DNA of 33,810 nt from contig CAMYON010000020.1 of the NCBI GenBank assembly GCA_947260025.1, positions 5,163 through 38,972 of the forward strand, written 5' to 3'. Below the pieces are notes generated by a model. The model had not been told where the DNA came from. It made no database searches and saw only the letters and a list, made by a program, of their open reading frames with translations. Positions 23,687 to 31,178 of the stretch are shown piece by piece. Each line of letters begins with the position of its first letter. Positions within the stretch are counted from its first letter, which is position 1. This DNA comes from an uncultured Gammaproteobacteria bacterium (GTDB lineage: Bacteria; Pseudomonadota; Gammaproteobacteria; GCA-001735895). The position numbers and the translations under genes were made by a program.

Positions 23687-24646
23687 TTACTCGGCTGTCT
23701 CGCGCTGCTGCAGCCGCCAGCCCTGATAATCGAGACCGCTGCTGTAGCCACGGCGGTTGACGTAATCGAGTACGCCCCACAGGCGGTAGAACTGCACCAC
23801 GGAATCGACACGCATGATTTCCTTGCCCTCGGGGCTGAAAAGGATGATGGTCGGAGTATAAAACAGCTCCAGCTCCTGCCCCCACTGTTTTGCGGTCGTT
23901 TGCCTGCCGGATGGCGTAACGATCTCGGTATCGCCGAACAGGCTTAGCTGTACCACCTCCATTTTCTCGATCTCCGCCAGGATTTCGTCCTGCGACAGCG
24001 GCCCCGTGTGCAGCAGTTCGCAGGCATGGCAGGAGCCCTGTTCGAATATCACCGCGAGCGGTTTACCCGAATTGTTTCGGCTGCGATCGAGGTTGTAAGG
24101 CGGTGGCTGGTAGAAATCCCGGTCGATGAGCTCGCCGGAGGTGAAGAAAAGCCCGGGTTCCGCGCGCGCCAGGTAATCGCGAAACTTTTCGACGCGGTAA
24201 AATCCCTCGATCACGTAATGCAGTACCGCGCGAAACTGGTAGGGCGGGTAGTAGCCGCGCAGGCGATAAACGGGCTTGCCCTTGCGATCGTAGAACACCA
24301 GCGATGGCGTGAAGTTGGTCTTGTAGCGTAACGAAAGTTCGCGCTCGGTATAGTTGTTACCGTCGGTATCGACAAACTCCTCGATGCCCCAGATATCTAC
24401 CGGAATAACGTCGAAATTCTGCTGCAGGTAATGCGAAATGCTGTCATCGGCGAGGTTGATTTCGAAGAACTGTTCGCAATAGGCGCAGCGCTTTTGGCCA
24501 TAGTAGACCACGATGCCGAACTTGCCCTCGGCCCGGGCTTCCGCGATATCGTCGTTGAGGTCGCCGAGGCTGAGCTTGAACCATTCCGGATACTCCAGTT
24601 CTTCCTCGAGCAGGGTGTCGTCGAACTGAAGGTTCTGCGTTTCCAT
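23687..24646 (-). CDS. Tandem thioredoxin-fold protein
   Basis: A 319-residue protein with two thioredoxin-like domains. Domain 1 has CAYC at residues 54-57 and a cis-proline in FTPSLVFYD (Pro114). Domain 2 has CHAC at 206-209 and Pro265 in YTPTIILF. The tail of domain 1 (YRLRGYYPPYQFRAVLHYV) is echoed in domain 2 (MRVDSVVQFYRLWGVLDYV), suggesting internal duplication. There is no signal peptide, so it should act in the cytoplasm, unusual for SoxW/DsbE-like proteins it resembles. It opens the set containing the aldolase and mtnA; a link to thiol or methylthio chemistry is inferred only. Confidence 0.8.
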   Translation of the reverse strand: METQNLQFDDTLLEEELEYPEWFKLSLGDLNDDIAEARAEGKFGIVVYYGQKRCAYCEQFFEINLADDSISHYLQQNFDVIPVDIWGIEEFVDTDGNNYTERELSLRYKTNFTPSLVFYDRKGKPVYRLRGYYPPYQFRAVLHYVIEGFYRVEKFRDYLARAEPGLFFTSGELIDRDFYQPPPYNLDRSRNNSGKPLAVIFEQGSCHACELLHTGPLSQDEILAEIEKMEVVQLSLFGDTEIVTPSGRQTTAKQWGQELELFYTPTIILFSPEGKEIMRVDSVVQFYRLWGVLDYVNRRGYSSGLDYQGWRLQQRETAE

Positions 24647-24707
24647 AGTTTAGAAATATCCAGTTTCGTCACCGGTCGGGAATGATCCAGATCAATATTC
24701 GGTAAAA

Positions 24708-26114
24708 CTATTTATCGCTACGTCCATAAACATCTTCGAAACGCACGATATCGTCCTCGCCGAGGTATGAGCCCGACTGCACTTCGATGATGTCGAGCGG
24801 GTCATCGCCGGGATTTTCGAGATAGTGCGTGGCGCCGAGCGGAATAAAAACCGATTCGTTTTCGTGCAGGTCGAAAATCTCGTCATCGCGGAACACGCGT
24901 GCGGTGCCCCTGACCACAACCCAGTGCTCGGCGCGATGATGGTGCATTTGCTTGGACAGGCGCGCGCCGGGTTTGACGCTAATGCGCTTGACCTTGTAAC
25001 CCTCACCTTCGTCGACCGAATCGAAGCTGCCCCAGGGGCGATAGACGATTCGATGAAAGTTTTCTTCCTCGCGACTGTCCTGCGCCAGCCGTTCGACAAT
25101 TTGCTTAACTTCCTGCGCCTTTTCCTTGTCGGCTACCAGCACCGCGTCTTCGGTTTCGACGATCACCAGGTTGCTGACACCGACCGTTGCCACCAGTCGG
25201 CTACCGGCATGCACGATCGAGTTTTCGGTGTCGGTGGTCAGCACATCGCCGCGCGTGGCGTTACCCCGGTCATCTTTCTCACCCTGTTCCCACAGGGACG
25301 ACCAGCTACCGATATCGCTCCAGCCGGCATCCATCGGCACCACGCAGGCGAGGTCGGTTTTTTCCATGACGGCGTAGTCGATCGAGTCGGCCTCGCATTC
25401 GGCAAAGGCGTCGGCATCGAGCCTGAGAAAACCGATGTCCTCGGTCATGGCGTCGGCCGCCTGCCTGCAGTGTTTGATCATCTCGGGATTGAATTTCTCC
25501 AGCTCGTCGAGATAGCTTTGGGCGCGAAACATGAACATGCCGCTATTCCAGTAATGCTCCTTAGTAGTGAGGTACTGCTCGGCGGTTGAGTGATCGGGCT
25601 TTTCGACGAATTCGTCGACCCGAAAACCATTGCCGGTCTGCTGTCCGCGTTTGATATAGCCATAACCGGTCGCCGCGTAGGTCGGTACGATGCCGAAGGT
25701 TACCAGGTTGCCGGCCTCGGCCAGGGGTAAAGCCTGTCTGACGACGTCGGTAAAAGCCTGCTGGTCCGGAATTTCGTGATCCGCCGTCAATACCAGTAAC
25801 ACGGGATCGCCGCCCTGTTGCAGGGCGTGAACGGCAGCCACCGCGATTGCCGGCGCGGTATTCCTGCCGAAGGGCTCCAGTATTATCGATAAATCCTCGA
25901 TGCCGATTTGACGCGCCTGTTCAGCGACGATGAATCGGTGTTCATCGTTACAAACCACGGTGGGCGGCTGGTGTTCGAGGCCGTCGAGTCGTTGCAGCGT
26001 TCGCTGCAGCATGGTTTCATCATGTAACAGGCTATGGAACTGTTTGGGGTACATTTTGCGTGACAAGGGCCACAGGCGTGTTCCGGAGCCACCGGAAAGA
26101 ATAATGGGAATCAA
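24708..26114 (-). CDS. manC: Mannose-1-phosphate guanylyltransferase / mannose-6-phosphate isomerase
   Basis: A 468-residue bifunctional enzyme (ManC/AlgA/CpsB type). The nucleotidyltransferase begins at ILSGGSGTRLWPLSRKMYPK; the C-terminal cupin isomerase has KPGARLSKQMHHHRAEHWVV. It supplies GDP-mannose for polysaccharide or glycan synthesis. There is no ATG: an in-frame TAA lies two codons upstream, and TTG 26114 has AGAGG 7 nt ahead, so TTG initiation is well supported. No polysaccharide cluster surrounds it, so it may be a free-standing supply gene. Confidence 0.93.
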   Translation of the reverse strand: MIPIILSGGSGTRLWPLSRKMYPKQFHSLLHDETMLQRTLQRLDGLEHQPPTVVCNDEHRFIVAEQARQIGIEDLSIILEPFGRNTAPAIAVAAVHALQQGGDPVLLVLTADHEIPDQQAFTDVVRQALPLAEAGNLVTFGIVPTYAATGYGYIKRGQQTGNGFRVDEFVEKPDHSTAEQYLTTKEHYWNSGMFMFRAQSYLDELEKFNPEMIKHCRQAADAMTEDIGFLRLDADAFAECEADSIDYAVMEKTDLACVVPMDAGWSDIGSWSSLWEQGEKDDRGNATRGDVLTTDTENSIVHAGSRLVATVGVSNLVIVETEDAVLVADKEKAQEVKQIVERLAQDSREEENFHRIVYRPWGSFDSVDEGEGYKVKRISVKPGARLSKQMHHHRAEHWVVVRGTARVFRDDEIFDLHENESVFIPLGATHYLENPGDDPLDIIEVQSGSYLGEDDIVRFEDVYGRSDK

Positions 26115-26144
26115 TTGTTAGCCTCTGTCGATGTTGTGAAACAG

Positions 26145-26155
26145 TTACATTGTAA
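26145..26155. promoter_or_regulatory. Short palindrome in the manC divergent promoter region
   Basis: TTACA-T-TGTAA is a perfect dyad 31 bp ahead of manC and 54 bp ahead of the small membrane protein gene. TTATAG at 26175-26180 could serve as a -10 element for the latter. The role is speculative. Confidence 0.25.
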
Positions 26156-26208
26156 ATACCACGTTCAGCGTCCATTATAGTTCGATAAGAGAGTTAAAAA
26201 CAGGCGTC

Positions 26209-26430
26209 ATGACATCCGATATTGAACGCTCCGAAGCAGTGGTCGAAGGCTACAAAAAGCACAAGCTTGCAAGCAGCGCGCTGCGCCGGATTCAGGAAAT
26301 CATCAGCGGATTCGAACGCGACCGTGCCGCAGACTTGCGTATGGCTCGGATCGGAATCTTCATTATTATCACGATTCTGGGCGTTGCGGGCTGGTTCTTT
26401 TTAGGCGTCGATAGTCAAACGCTTTCCTGA
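26209..26430 (+). CDS. Small single-pass membrane protein, unknown function
   Basis: A 73-residue protein I do not recognise. The first 44 residues are charged and probably helical (ERSEAVVEGYKKHKLASS); residues 46-66 form one hydrophobic segment (GIFIIITILGVAGWFFLG). The N-terminal part would lie in the cytoplasm if the basic residues follow the positive-inside rule. It is divergent from manC and overlaps the 3' end of the convergent gntR gene by 16 bp. Coding is supported by sensible amino-acid composition and an ATG with a weak AGG site; no homologue is named. Confidence 0.55.
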   Translation: MTSDIERSEAVVEGYKKHKLASSALRRIQEIISGFERDRAADLRMARIGIFIIITILGVAGWFFLGVDSQTLS

Positions 26431-27149
26431 GCCCGAACGGCGGTAGCCTGCTCAAACTTTTGCAGCAGGTAATCGAGCAATACATCCATTAACTTGCCCA
26501 ACTCGGCCGCGTTGCGCTGACGCAACTGCGCCAGCATTCGCTGGTGCAGCGAGATGATGTCGCTGCGCTCGCGCACCACGGTAACCACCATGTTGGTTAC
26601 CGGTATCAGTGATTCGATGACGGTATACATGACGAAACGCAGCATGCCGTTGTTGGTTGCGTCGACCAGCGCGCGGTGAAATGCCACGTCGGCCTGGCAA
26701 AAGTCTTCATCGCTTATCTCCGGGTCCTGCTGACGTCGCAGCGCGGTTTCGATGTTTCGCAGGTGAGCCTCGTCCGCGCTGATTACCGCCTGCTGCAGGC
26801 AACTGACCTGGAGTATGCGACGGGCTTCGATGATTTCCTCGATGTCGAGTGCGCCCATGCCCACCAGTAGCGTTGCCGCGCCGCTCAGAGATTCGGCGAG
26901 TTCTTCGAAACTCGGCTGCACCACGAAATTACCACCCGTCGGGCCACGTTTGGCGCGCACCAGGTTCTGCGCCGCAAGTCTTTTCAGGGCTTCACGCACG
27001 CTCGGGCGCGACACGCCGTAGCGCTGCGCAAGCTCATCCTCGGTTGGCAGTCGCTCGCCGATTTTGAACTGCCCGCTGACGATAGCGCTGCGCAACTGCT
27101 CGGCGATCTGCTTCGAAATACTTGCCTTGACGATGGCGTTTTCCTGCAC
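26415..27149 (-). CDS. GntR-family regulator, FadR/FCD subfamily
   Basis: A 244-residue regulator. The N-terminal winged helix reads IGERLPTEDELAQRYGVSRP, then SVREALKRLAAQNLV; the C-terminal FCD ligand domain has QADVAFHRALVDATNNGML and a downstream ISLHQRML histidine, fitting a metal-binding acid sensor. The start is GTG (27149), with an AGGG site. It is divergent from acuI, with operator TTTGT-CTT-ACAAA between them; on the minus strand the operator includes a TTGTAA that could be its own -35, implying autoregulation. A matching site precedes dmdA 10 kb away. The ligand may be a DMSP breakdown product such as acrylate or its CoA ester; this is inference. Confidence 0.88.
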   Translation of the reverse strand: MQENAIVKASISKQIAEQLRSAIVSGQFKIGERLPTEDELAQRYGVSRPSVREALKRLAAQNLVRAKRGPTGGNFVVQPSFEELAESLSGAATLLVGMGALDIEEIIEARRILQVSCLQQAVISADEAHLRNIETALRRQQDPEISDEDFCQADVAFHRALVDATNNGMLRFVMYTVIESLIPVTNMVVTVVRERSDIISLHQRMLAQLRQRNAAELGKLMDVLLDYLLQKFEQATAVRAQESV

Positions 27150-27201
27150 GTTTCAACCCTGATTTTGTGATGCATTTAACGAATAATTACTTTACCATGA
27201 T

Positions 27202-27214
27202 TTTGTCTTACAAA
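27202..27214. promoter_or_regulatory. Palindromic operator between gntR and acuI
   Basis: TTTGT-CTT-ACAAA is a perfect 5-bp dyad with a 3-bp centre, inside a wider TGATTTT (27198-27204) / AAAATCA (27218-27224) inverted repeat. A direct repeat of TGATTTTGT occurs at 27160-27168 and 27198-27206. The site matches the one upstream of dmdA at 16933-16947 across core and flanks (TGA, then ATAAGAA or ATAGAAA). It lies 22 bp before acuI and 52 bp before gntR, suiting control of both. Confidence 0.62.
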
Positions 27215-27236
27215 TAGAAAATCACAGGATTGTTTC

Positions 27237-28226
27237 ATGGCAGATCAGTTTCAGGCGTATCAAATCGGTAAAAGCGACGATGGCCAGCGTTGTGCGCTGA
27301 CGCAACTCGACGACAGCGATTTGATGGAGGGGGACGTCACGGTGAGGGTCGAATATACGACCCTGAACTACAAGGATGGCCTGGCACTTACCGGCAGATC
27401 ACCCATTATTCGTAAATTCCCGCTCACGCCGGGTATCGATTTCAGCGGCACTGTAATTGCCTCGAGCCACGCCGATTTCAAGGATGGCGACCAGGTCATA
27501 TTGAATGGTTTTGGCGTGGGTGAAGTGCATTCGGGCGGTTATGCGCAAAGGGCGCGGGTCAGCGGCGACTGGCTGGTTCCGCTGCCGGATGGCCTCGATA
27601 TGCGGCAGGCCATGGCGATCGGTACCGCCGGCTATACCGCGATGCTGAGCGTTATGGCGCTCGAACAGCACGGCATAAAACCGGGCGATGGCGATATCCT
27701 GGTAACCGGCGCGTCGGGCGGTGTCGGCAGCGTTGCGGTTGCGACCCTGAGCAAGCTCGGCCATCGTGTGGTGGCTACCACCGGGCGCATGAATGAAAAG
27801 GACTTCCTGGCCGGACTAGGCGCCGCGGATGTGCTCGATCGTGCCGATTTTGCCGATAAGGCGCGTCCGCTCGGCAAGGAGTTATGGAGCGGGGCGATCG
27901 ATGTGGCCGGGGGTAATACGCTGGCTAACGTGCTTAGCCAGCTGTGTTATGGTGGTGCCGCGGCCATTTGCGGCCTGGCTGAATCCATGAATTTACCGAC
28001 TACCGTAGCGCCATTCATTTTGCGCGGGATTTCCATGTACGGTATCGATTCGGTAATGGCGCCGATTGCGAAACGCAAGATAGCCTGGCAGCGCCTGGCT
28101 TCCGACCTCGATCTGGCGTTACTCGACGAGCTTAGCTTCGATCTCGATTTTGCCGACCTGCCACAGGCTGCCGAAGATATACTCGCCGGCAAGATTCGCG
28201 GCAGGGCAGTGGTCAAGTTGCCGTGA
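27237..28226 (+). CDS. acuI: Acryloyl-CoA reductase, AcuI-like (MDR family, YhdH type)
   Basis: A 329-residue zinc-free medium-chain reductase. TTLNYKDGLALTGRSPIIRK, PLTPGIDFSGTV, the NADP fold DILVTGASGGVGSVAVATLS and YGGAAAICGLAESMNLPTTV are typical of AcuI/YhdH. It reduces acryloyl-CoA to propionyl-CoA with NADPH, which protects cells using DMSP or 3-hydroxypropionate. ATG 27237 has AGGA 7 nt ahead. The divergent GntR gene and shared operator with dmdA support a DMSP-linked function; in roseobacters acuI is commonly next to dmdA. A general quinone-reductase annotation would be less specific. Confidence 0.85.
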   Translation: MADQFQAYQIGKSDDGQRCALTQLDDSDLMEGDVTVRVEYTTLNYKDGLALTGRSPIIRKFPLTPGIDFSGTVIASSHADFKDGDQVILNGFGVGEVHSGGYAQRARVSGDWLVPLPDGLDMRQAMAIGTAGYTAMLSVMALEQHGIKPGDGDILVTGASGGVGSVAVATLSKLGHRVVATTGRMNEKDFLAGLGAADVLDRADFADKARPLGKELWSGAIDVAGGNTLANVLSQLCYGGAAAICGLAESMNLPTTVAPFILRGISMYGIDSVMAPIAKRKIAWQRLASDLDLALLDELSFDLDFADLPQAAEDILAGKIRGRAVVKLP

Positions 28227-28233
28227 CAGTCGT

Positions 28234-28249
28234 CCCGGACTGGTCCGGG
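28234..28249. repeat. Short palindrome after acuI
   Basis: CCCGGAC-TG-GTCCGGG has perfect 7-bp arms 7 bp after the acuI stop. It resembles the common dispersed extragenic palindromes with a CCCGGA core. It lacks a U tract, so it is not a clear intrinsic terminator, but it could stabilise the 3' end of the acuI mRNA. Confidence 0.45.
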
Positions 28250-28294
28250 ATTCATTATGCCCATGACTGGAGTTCCGTCCCGGGTTTGTTATTG

Positions 28295-28315
28295 ATCGCG
28301 GCTCGTGGCCGCGAT
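28295..28315 (+). promoter_or_regulatory. Hairpin overlapping the start of the EamA transporter gene
   Basis: ATCGCGGC and GCCGCGAT form a perfect 8-bp stem with a TCGTG loop. The right arm includes the first two bases of the proposed ATG (28314), so folding could limit translation. It could equally be a chance GC palindrome. Confidence 0.35.
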
Positions 28316-29219
28316 GACCCAGATGGAGCGTAGATACGGCTACGGCGTTATGCTGGTCGTCGTTGGCGGACTGTTCCTCAGCACCTCCGGTATCCTGTTA
28401 CGTAACCTCGAAACCGCCAGCGGATGGCAAGTCCTGTTTTATCGCGGCTTCACTTTTTCGCTGACGTTATTCCTCCTGTTACTGCTGCGTTACCGTTCGA
28501 ATATCGGACCTGCCTTTCGCGCGGTCGGTAAACCCGGCCTGTGGGCGGCGTTGGTGCTCGGTCTGGGTTCGATCTGCTATATCTTCGCAATCTTATGGAC
28601 CACGGTGGCCAACGCCGTGTTCATTATCGGCGCGGCGCCGTTGGCGACCGCCTTCGTCGCCTGGCTGGTGCTCGGCGAGCGAACTTCCCGTTTCGGCGTG
28701 CTCGCGATGTTGGTGTCGCTGGCCGGCATCGGCCTGATGTTTGCCGACGGTTTGCTGGAAGGGCGTTGGCTCGGCAACATCGCGGCGCTGGGGGTGGTCG
28801 CGTCTTTTGTCGTATTCCTGTTGATTATTCGTGACAAGCGCGGTACCGATATGTTGCCGGCGACCTGTCTCAGCGGCATCGTCATGGGGGGTGTGGCCGC
28901 ATTCTTTGTCGAATCCTTTACCATCTCGAATCACGACCTGGTAATCGCGATCACGATGGGTTGCCTGCAGTTCGGCATCGGATTCTGGTGTTTTACCGTT
29001 GCCGCGCGTTACATCATGGCCTCTGAGGTCGCCCTGTTTTCGCTAACCGAGTCCATCCTGGGTCCGGTCTGGGTCTGGATCGGGGTCGGTGAGCAGCCCA
29101 GCCTGTTAACCCTGGCCGGCAGCCTGGTGGTGCTGGTGAGCGTTAGCGCCTATTGTATTAACGGTATCCGGGCCGAGCGTAAACTGATAGCGGACTATCG
29201 CCGACTCGATCCCGACTGA
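28314..29219 (+). CDS. EamA-family (DMT superfamily) transporter
   Basis: A 301-residue inner-membrane protein with about ten hydrophobic helices in two repeated halves, as in drug/metabolite transporters. Recognisable segments include FLSTSGILLRNLETASGWQV near the start, AAPLATAFVAWLVLGERTSR in the first half and TESILGPVWVWIGVGEQPS in the second, each ending with the usual EamA glutamate. Start is uncertain among GTG 28305, ATG 28314 and ATG 28323, and none has a clear ribosome-binding site. It follows acuI by 87 bp on the same strand. The substrate is unknown; export of a pathway metabolite is only a possibility. Confidence 0.87.
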   Translation: MTQMERRYGYGVMLVVVGGLFLSTSGILLRNLETASGWQVLFYRGFTFSLTLFLLLLLRYRSNIGPAFRAVGKPGLWAALVLGLGSICYIFAILWTTVANAVFIIGAAPLATAFVAWLVLGERTSRFGVLAMLVSLAGIGLMFADGLLEGRWLGNIAALGVVASFVVFLLIIRDKRGTDMLPATCLSGIVMGGVAAFFVESFTISNHDLVIAITMGCLQFGIGFWCFTVAARYIMASEVALFSLTESILGPVWVWIGVGEQPSLLTLAGSLVVLVSVSAYCINGIRAERKLIADYRRLDPD

Positions 29220-29273
29220 AATCGAGCGCACTGGCTTCACCCGGGGAAACAGGTGCCTTAACTGCGAATCTCC

Positions 29274-29711
29274 TCAAGCGAATTCGATGCGATCGCCGAT
29301 CCTGATTTCGCCGGGCTTGACGACGTTGCAGCAAATGCCGCCGCGCCATTCCGGCGTCAGCGCCGCGGTCAGGCCCTGGTGCTGTGCATCCATGCGCGAG
29401 CAAGGGTCGGTTTCCTCGGTTACCACCAGCTCGACATCGCCGACACGCACCGTCTTGCCGACATAGCTCGCATCGAACTCGACGCCATCGACCAGCAGGT
29501 TGGCACGCCGTACGGTCCAGGGCAGATCCGCATCAACTTCGGTGCAGGCTTTTTGCCATGCCGATTCGCTCATTATCGTTATCTGGCGCCCGAGCTGGGC
29601 GCCGCGGAAATCGCCGAGGATGCCGTTGGCAACGGTGACCTGGGCGCTATCTATCGACTGCATCGCTACACGCGGGCGATTCTTGATCGCGATTGCCTTG
29701 ATTGAACTCAT
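29274..29711 (-). CDS. MOSC domain protein
   Basis: A 145-residue MOSC protein. The conserved cysteine is Cys104 in TDPCSRMD, and GGICCNVVKPGEIRIGD ends the domain; NGILGDFRG near residue 30 is the other conserved block. MOSC domains move sulfur or bind molybdenum cofactor. This is a compact stand-alone form lacking the N-terminal beta-barrel of larger family members. It converges with the transporter gene and starts 33 bp after ppnN on the same strand. Confidence 0.85.
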   Translation of the reverse strand: MSSIKAIAIKNRPRVAMQSIDSAQVTVANGILGDFRGAQLGRQITIMSESAWQKACTEVDADLPWTVRRANLLVDGVEFDASYVGKTVRVGDVELVVTEETDPCSRMDAQHQGLTAALTPEWRGGICCNVVKPGEIRIGDRIEFA

Positions 29712-29744
29712 TAATTGTGACCCCGGTTGACGCCAGCCAAAATG

Positions 29745-31121
29745 TTACCGGTTATGCAGGTAATAACAAGGAGCGTAGACTTTGCCCGGCACCTTCATGC
29801 GCTGCTGCTCGACAAAAGAATGCAGCAGGGCGTCCAGTGCCTGCATGATTTCGGGTTCGCCGCTTATCTGGAAGGGGCCATTCTGTTCGATCGATCGGAT
29901 GCCATCGTCTTTTACGTTGCCCGCCACGATGGCGGAAAACGCGCGGCGCAAATCGGATGCCAGTAAATGCTGTGGCTGGTCGCGCGTCAGGTTGAGCGCG
30001 GCAACGCGATCATGAGTCGGTTCGAAGGGTTGCTGGAACTGGTGATCGATTTTGAGAATCCAGTTGAAGTAATAAGCGTCCTTATGGTCTCGCCTGAAAT
30101 TTCGCACCGACTCGAGCCCCGCGGTAATTTCGCGTGCGACCTTGGTTGGATCGTCGATGATGATCGAGTAATGCTCCTGGGCATCCTGGCCGAGGGCTAG
30201 CTTGATAAAATCATCGATTTGCCTGAAATAGGGCGTTGCCGATTCCGGACCGGTCAGAATCAATGGAAAGGGAACATGACGATTTTCAGGATTGAGCAGG
30301 ATGCCGAGCAGGAACAGGATTTCCTCGGCGGTACCCACGCCTCCGGGAAAGACCACGATACCGTGTCCTGCGCGCACAAACGCTTCCAGCCTTTTTTCGA
30401 TATCCGGCAGAATAACCAGTTCATTGACGATCGGGTTTGGCGATTCGGCGGCGATGATACCCGGTTCGGTGAAACCCAGGTAGCGGCCCTCGCGTATGCG
30501 CTGCTTGCTATGCCCGATCGCGGCCCCCTTCATCGGCGCCTTCATCGCGCCCGGCCCGCATCCGGTACAGATATTCAAACTGCGCAACCCGAGCTGGTAG
30601 CCGACTTCCTTGCAGTAATCATACTCGGGTCTTTCGATAGAATGCCCGCCCCAGCAAACCACGAGGTTGGGCTCCGTCTCCGGGATCAACGTGTCAGCGT
30701 TGCGCAGTATGTGAAACACGACGTTGGTGATTCCCTCGCTGCTATCGACATCGAAGAGCTGGTTAGAATCTATTTTGTTTCTGACATAGGAAACGTCTCG
30801 CAATACGGAGAACAATTGCTCCTGGATGCCGGTTATGACCCGGCCGTCGACAAAGGCGCTTTCCGGTGCGTTTTCGATTTCGAGCTTGATGCCGCGTTCC
30901 TGCTGTACCACGCGGATATCGAAGTCGTGATACTGCTCGAGCACTTCGCGCGCGTCATCGGTCTTGCTGTCGACGTTCAGGGCCGCCAGCGCGCAGCGGC
31001 GGAAAATTTCGTAAAGACTGTCGTCCGTGCTGCCCTGTTTGAGCTGACTGACCTCGACTTGCGACAGTACGTCCATGTGGCCGTGCGGCGTCAGTCGGGT
31101 GATTTCCGTATTTTTTGTCAT
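29745..31121 (-). CDS. ppnN: Pyrimidine/purine nucleotide 5'-monophosphate nucleosidase
   Basis: A 458-residue PpnN (YgdH) protein. The central LOG/Rossmann domain has NLVVCWGGHSIERPEYDY, CTGCGPGAMKAPMKGAAIGH and VFPGGVGTAEEILFLLGI, the PGGxGTxxE signature for nucleotide N-glycosidases. N- and C-terminal extensions match the long form that responds to (p)ppGpp in E. coli. It releases ribose-5-phosphate and free bases, balancing nucleotide pools. Its ATG is divergent from the following repeat-tailed gene across 57 bp. Confidence 0.93.
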   Translation of the reverse strand: MTKNTEITRLTPHGHMDVLSQVEVSQLKQGSTDDSLYEIFRRCALAALNVDSKTDDAREVLEQYHDFDIRVVQQERGIKLEIENAPESAFVDGRVITGIQEQLFSVLRDVSYVRNKIDSNQLFDVDSSEGITNVVFHILRNADTLIPETEPNLVVCWGGHSIERPEYDYCKEVGYQLGLRSLNICTGCGPGAMKAPMKGAAIGHSKQRIREGRYLGFTEPGIIAAESPNPIVNELVILPDIEKRLEAFVRAGHGIVVFPGGVGTAEEILFLLGILLNPENRHVPFPLILTGPESATPYFRQIDDFIKLALGQDAQEHYSIIIDDPTKVAREITAGLESVRNFRRDHKDAYYFNWILKIDHQFQQPFEPTHDRVAALNLTRDQPQHLLASDLRRAFSAIVAGNVKDDGIRSIEQNGPFQISGEPEIMQALDALLHSFVEQQRMKVPGKVYAPCYYLHNR

Positions 31122-31178
31122 AGTACCTGTTGTCTGATTTTGTTCTATAGTATAGGTCAGCAGTTAGGAAATCATGAC

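Noticed and set aside
30219-31178. Upstream extension of the repeat-tailed protein to about 526 residues
   Set aside because: The extra part is antisense to ppnN, whose motifs are unmistakable; ATG 31179 has its own ribosome-binding site.
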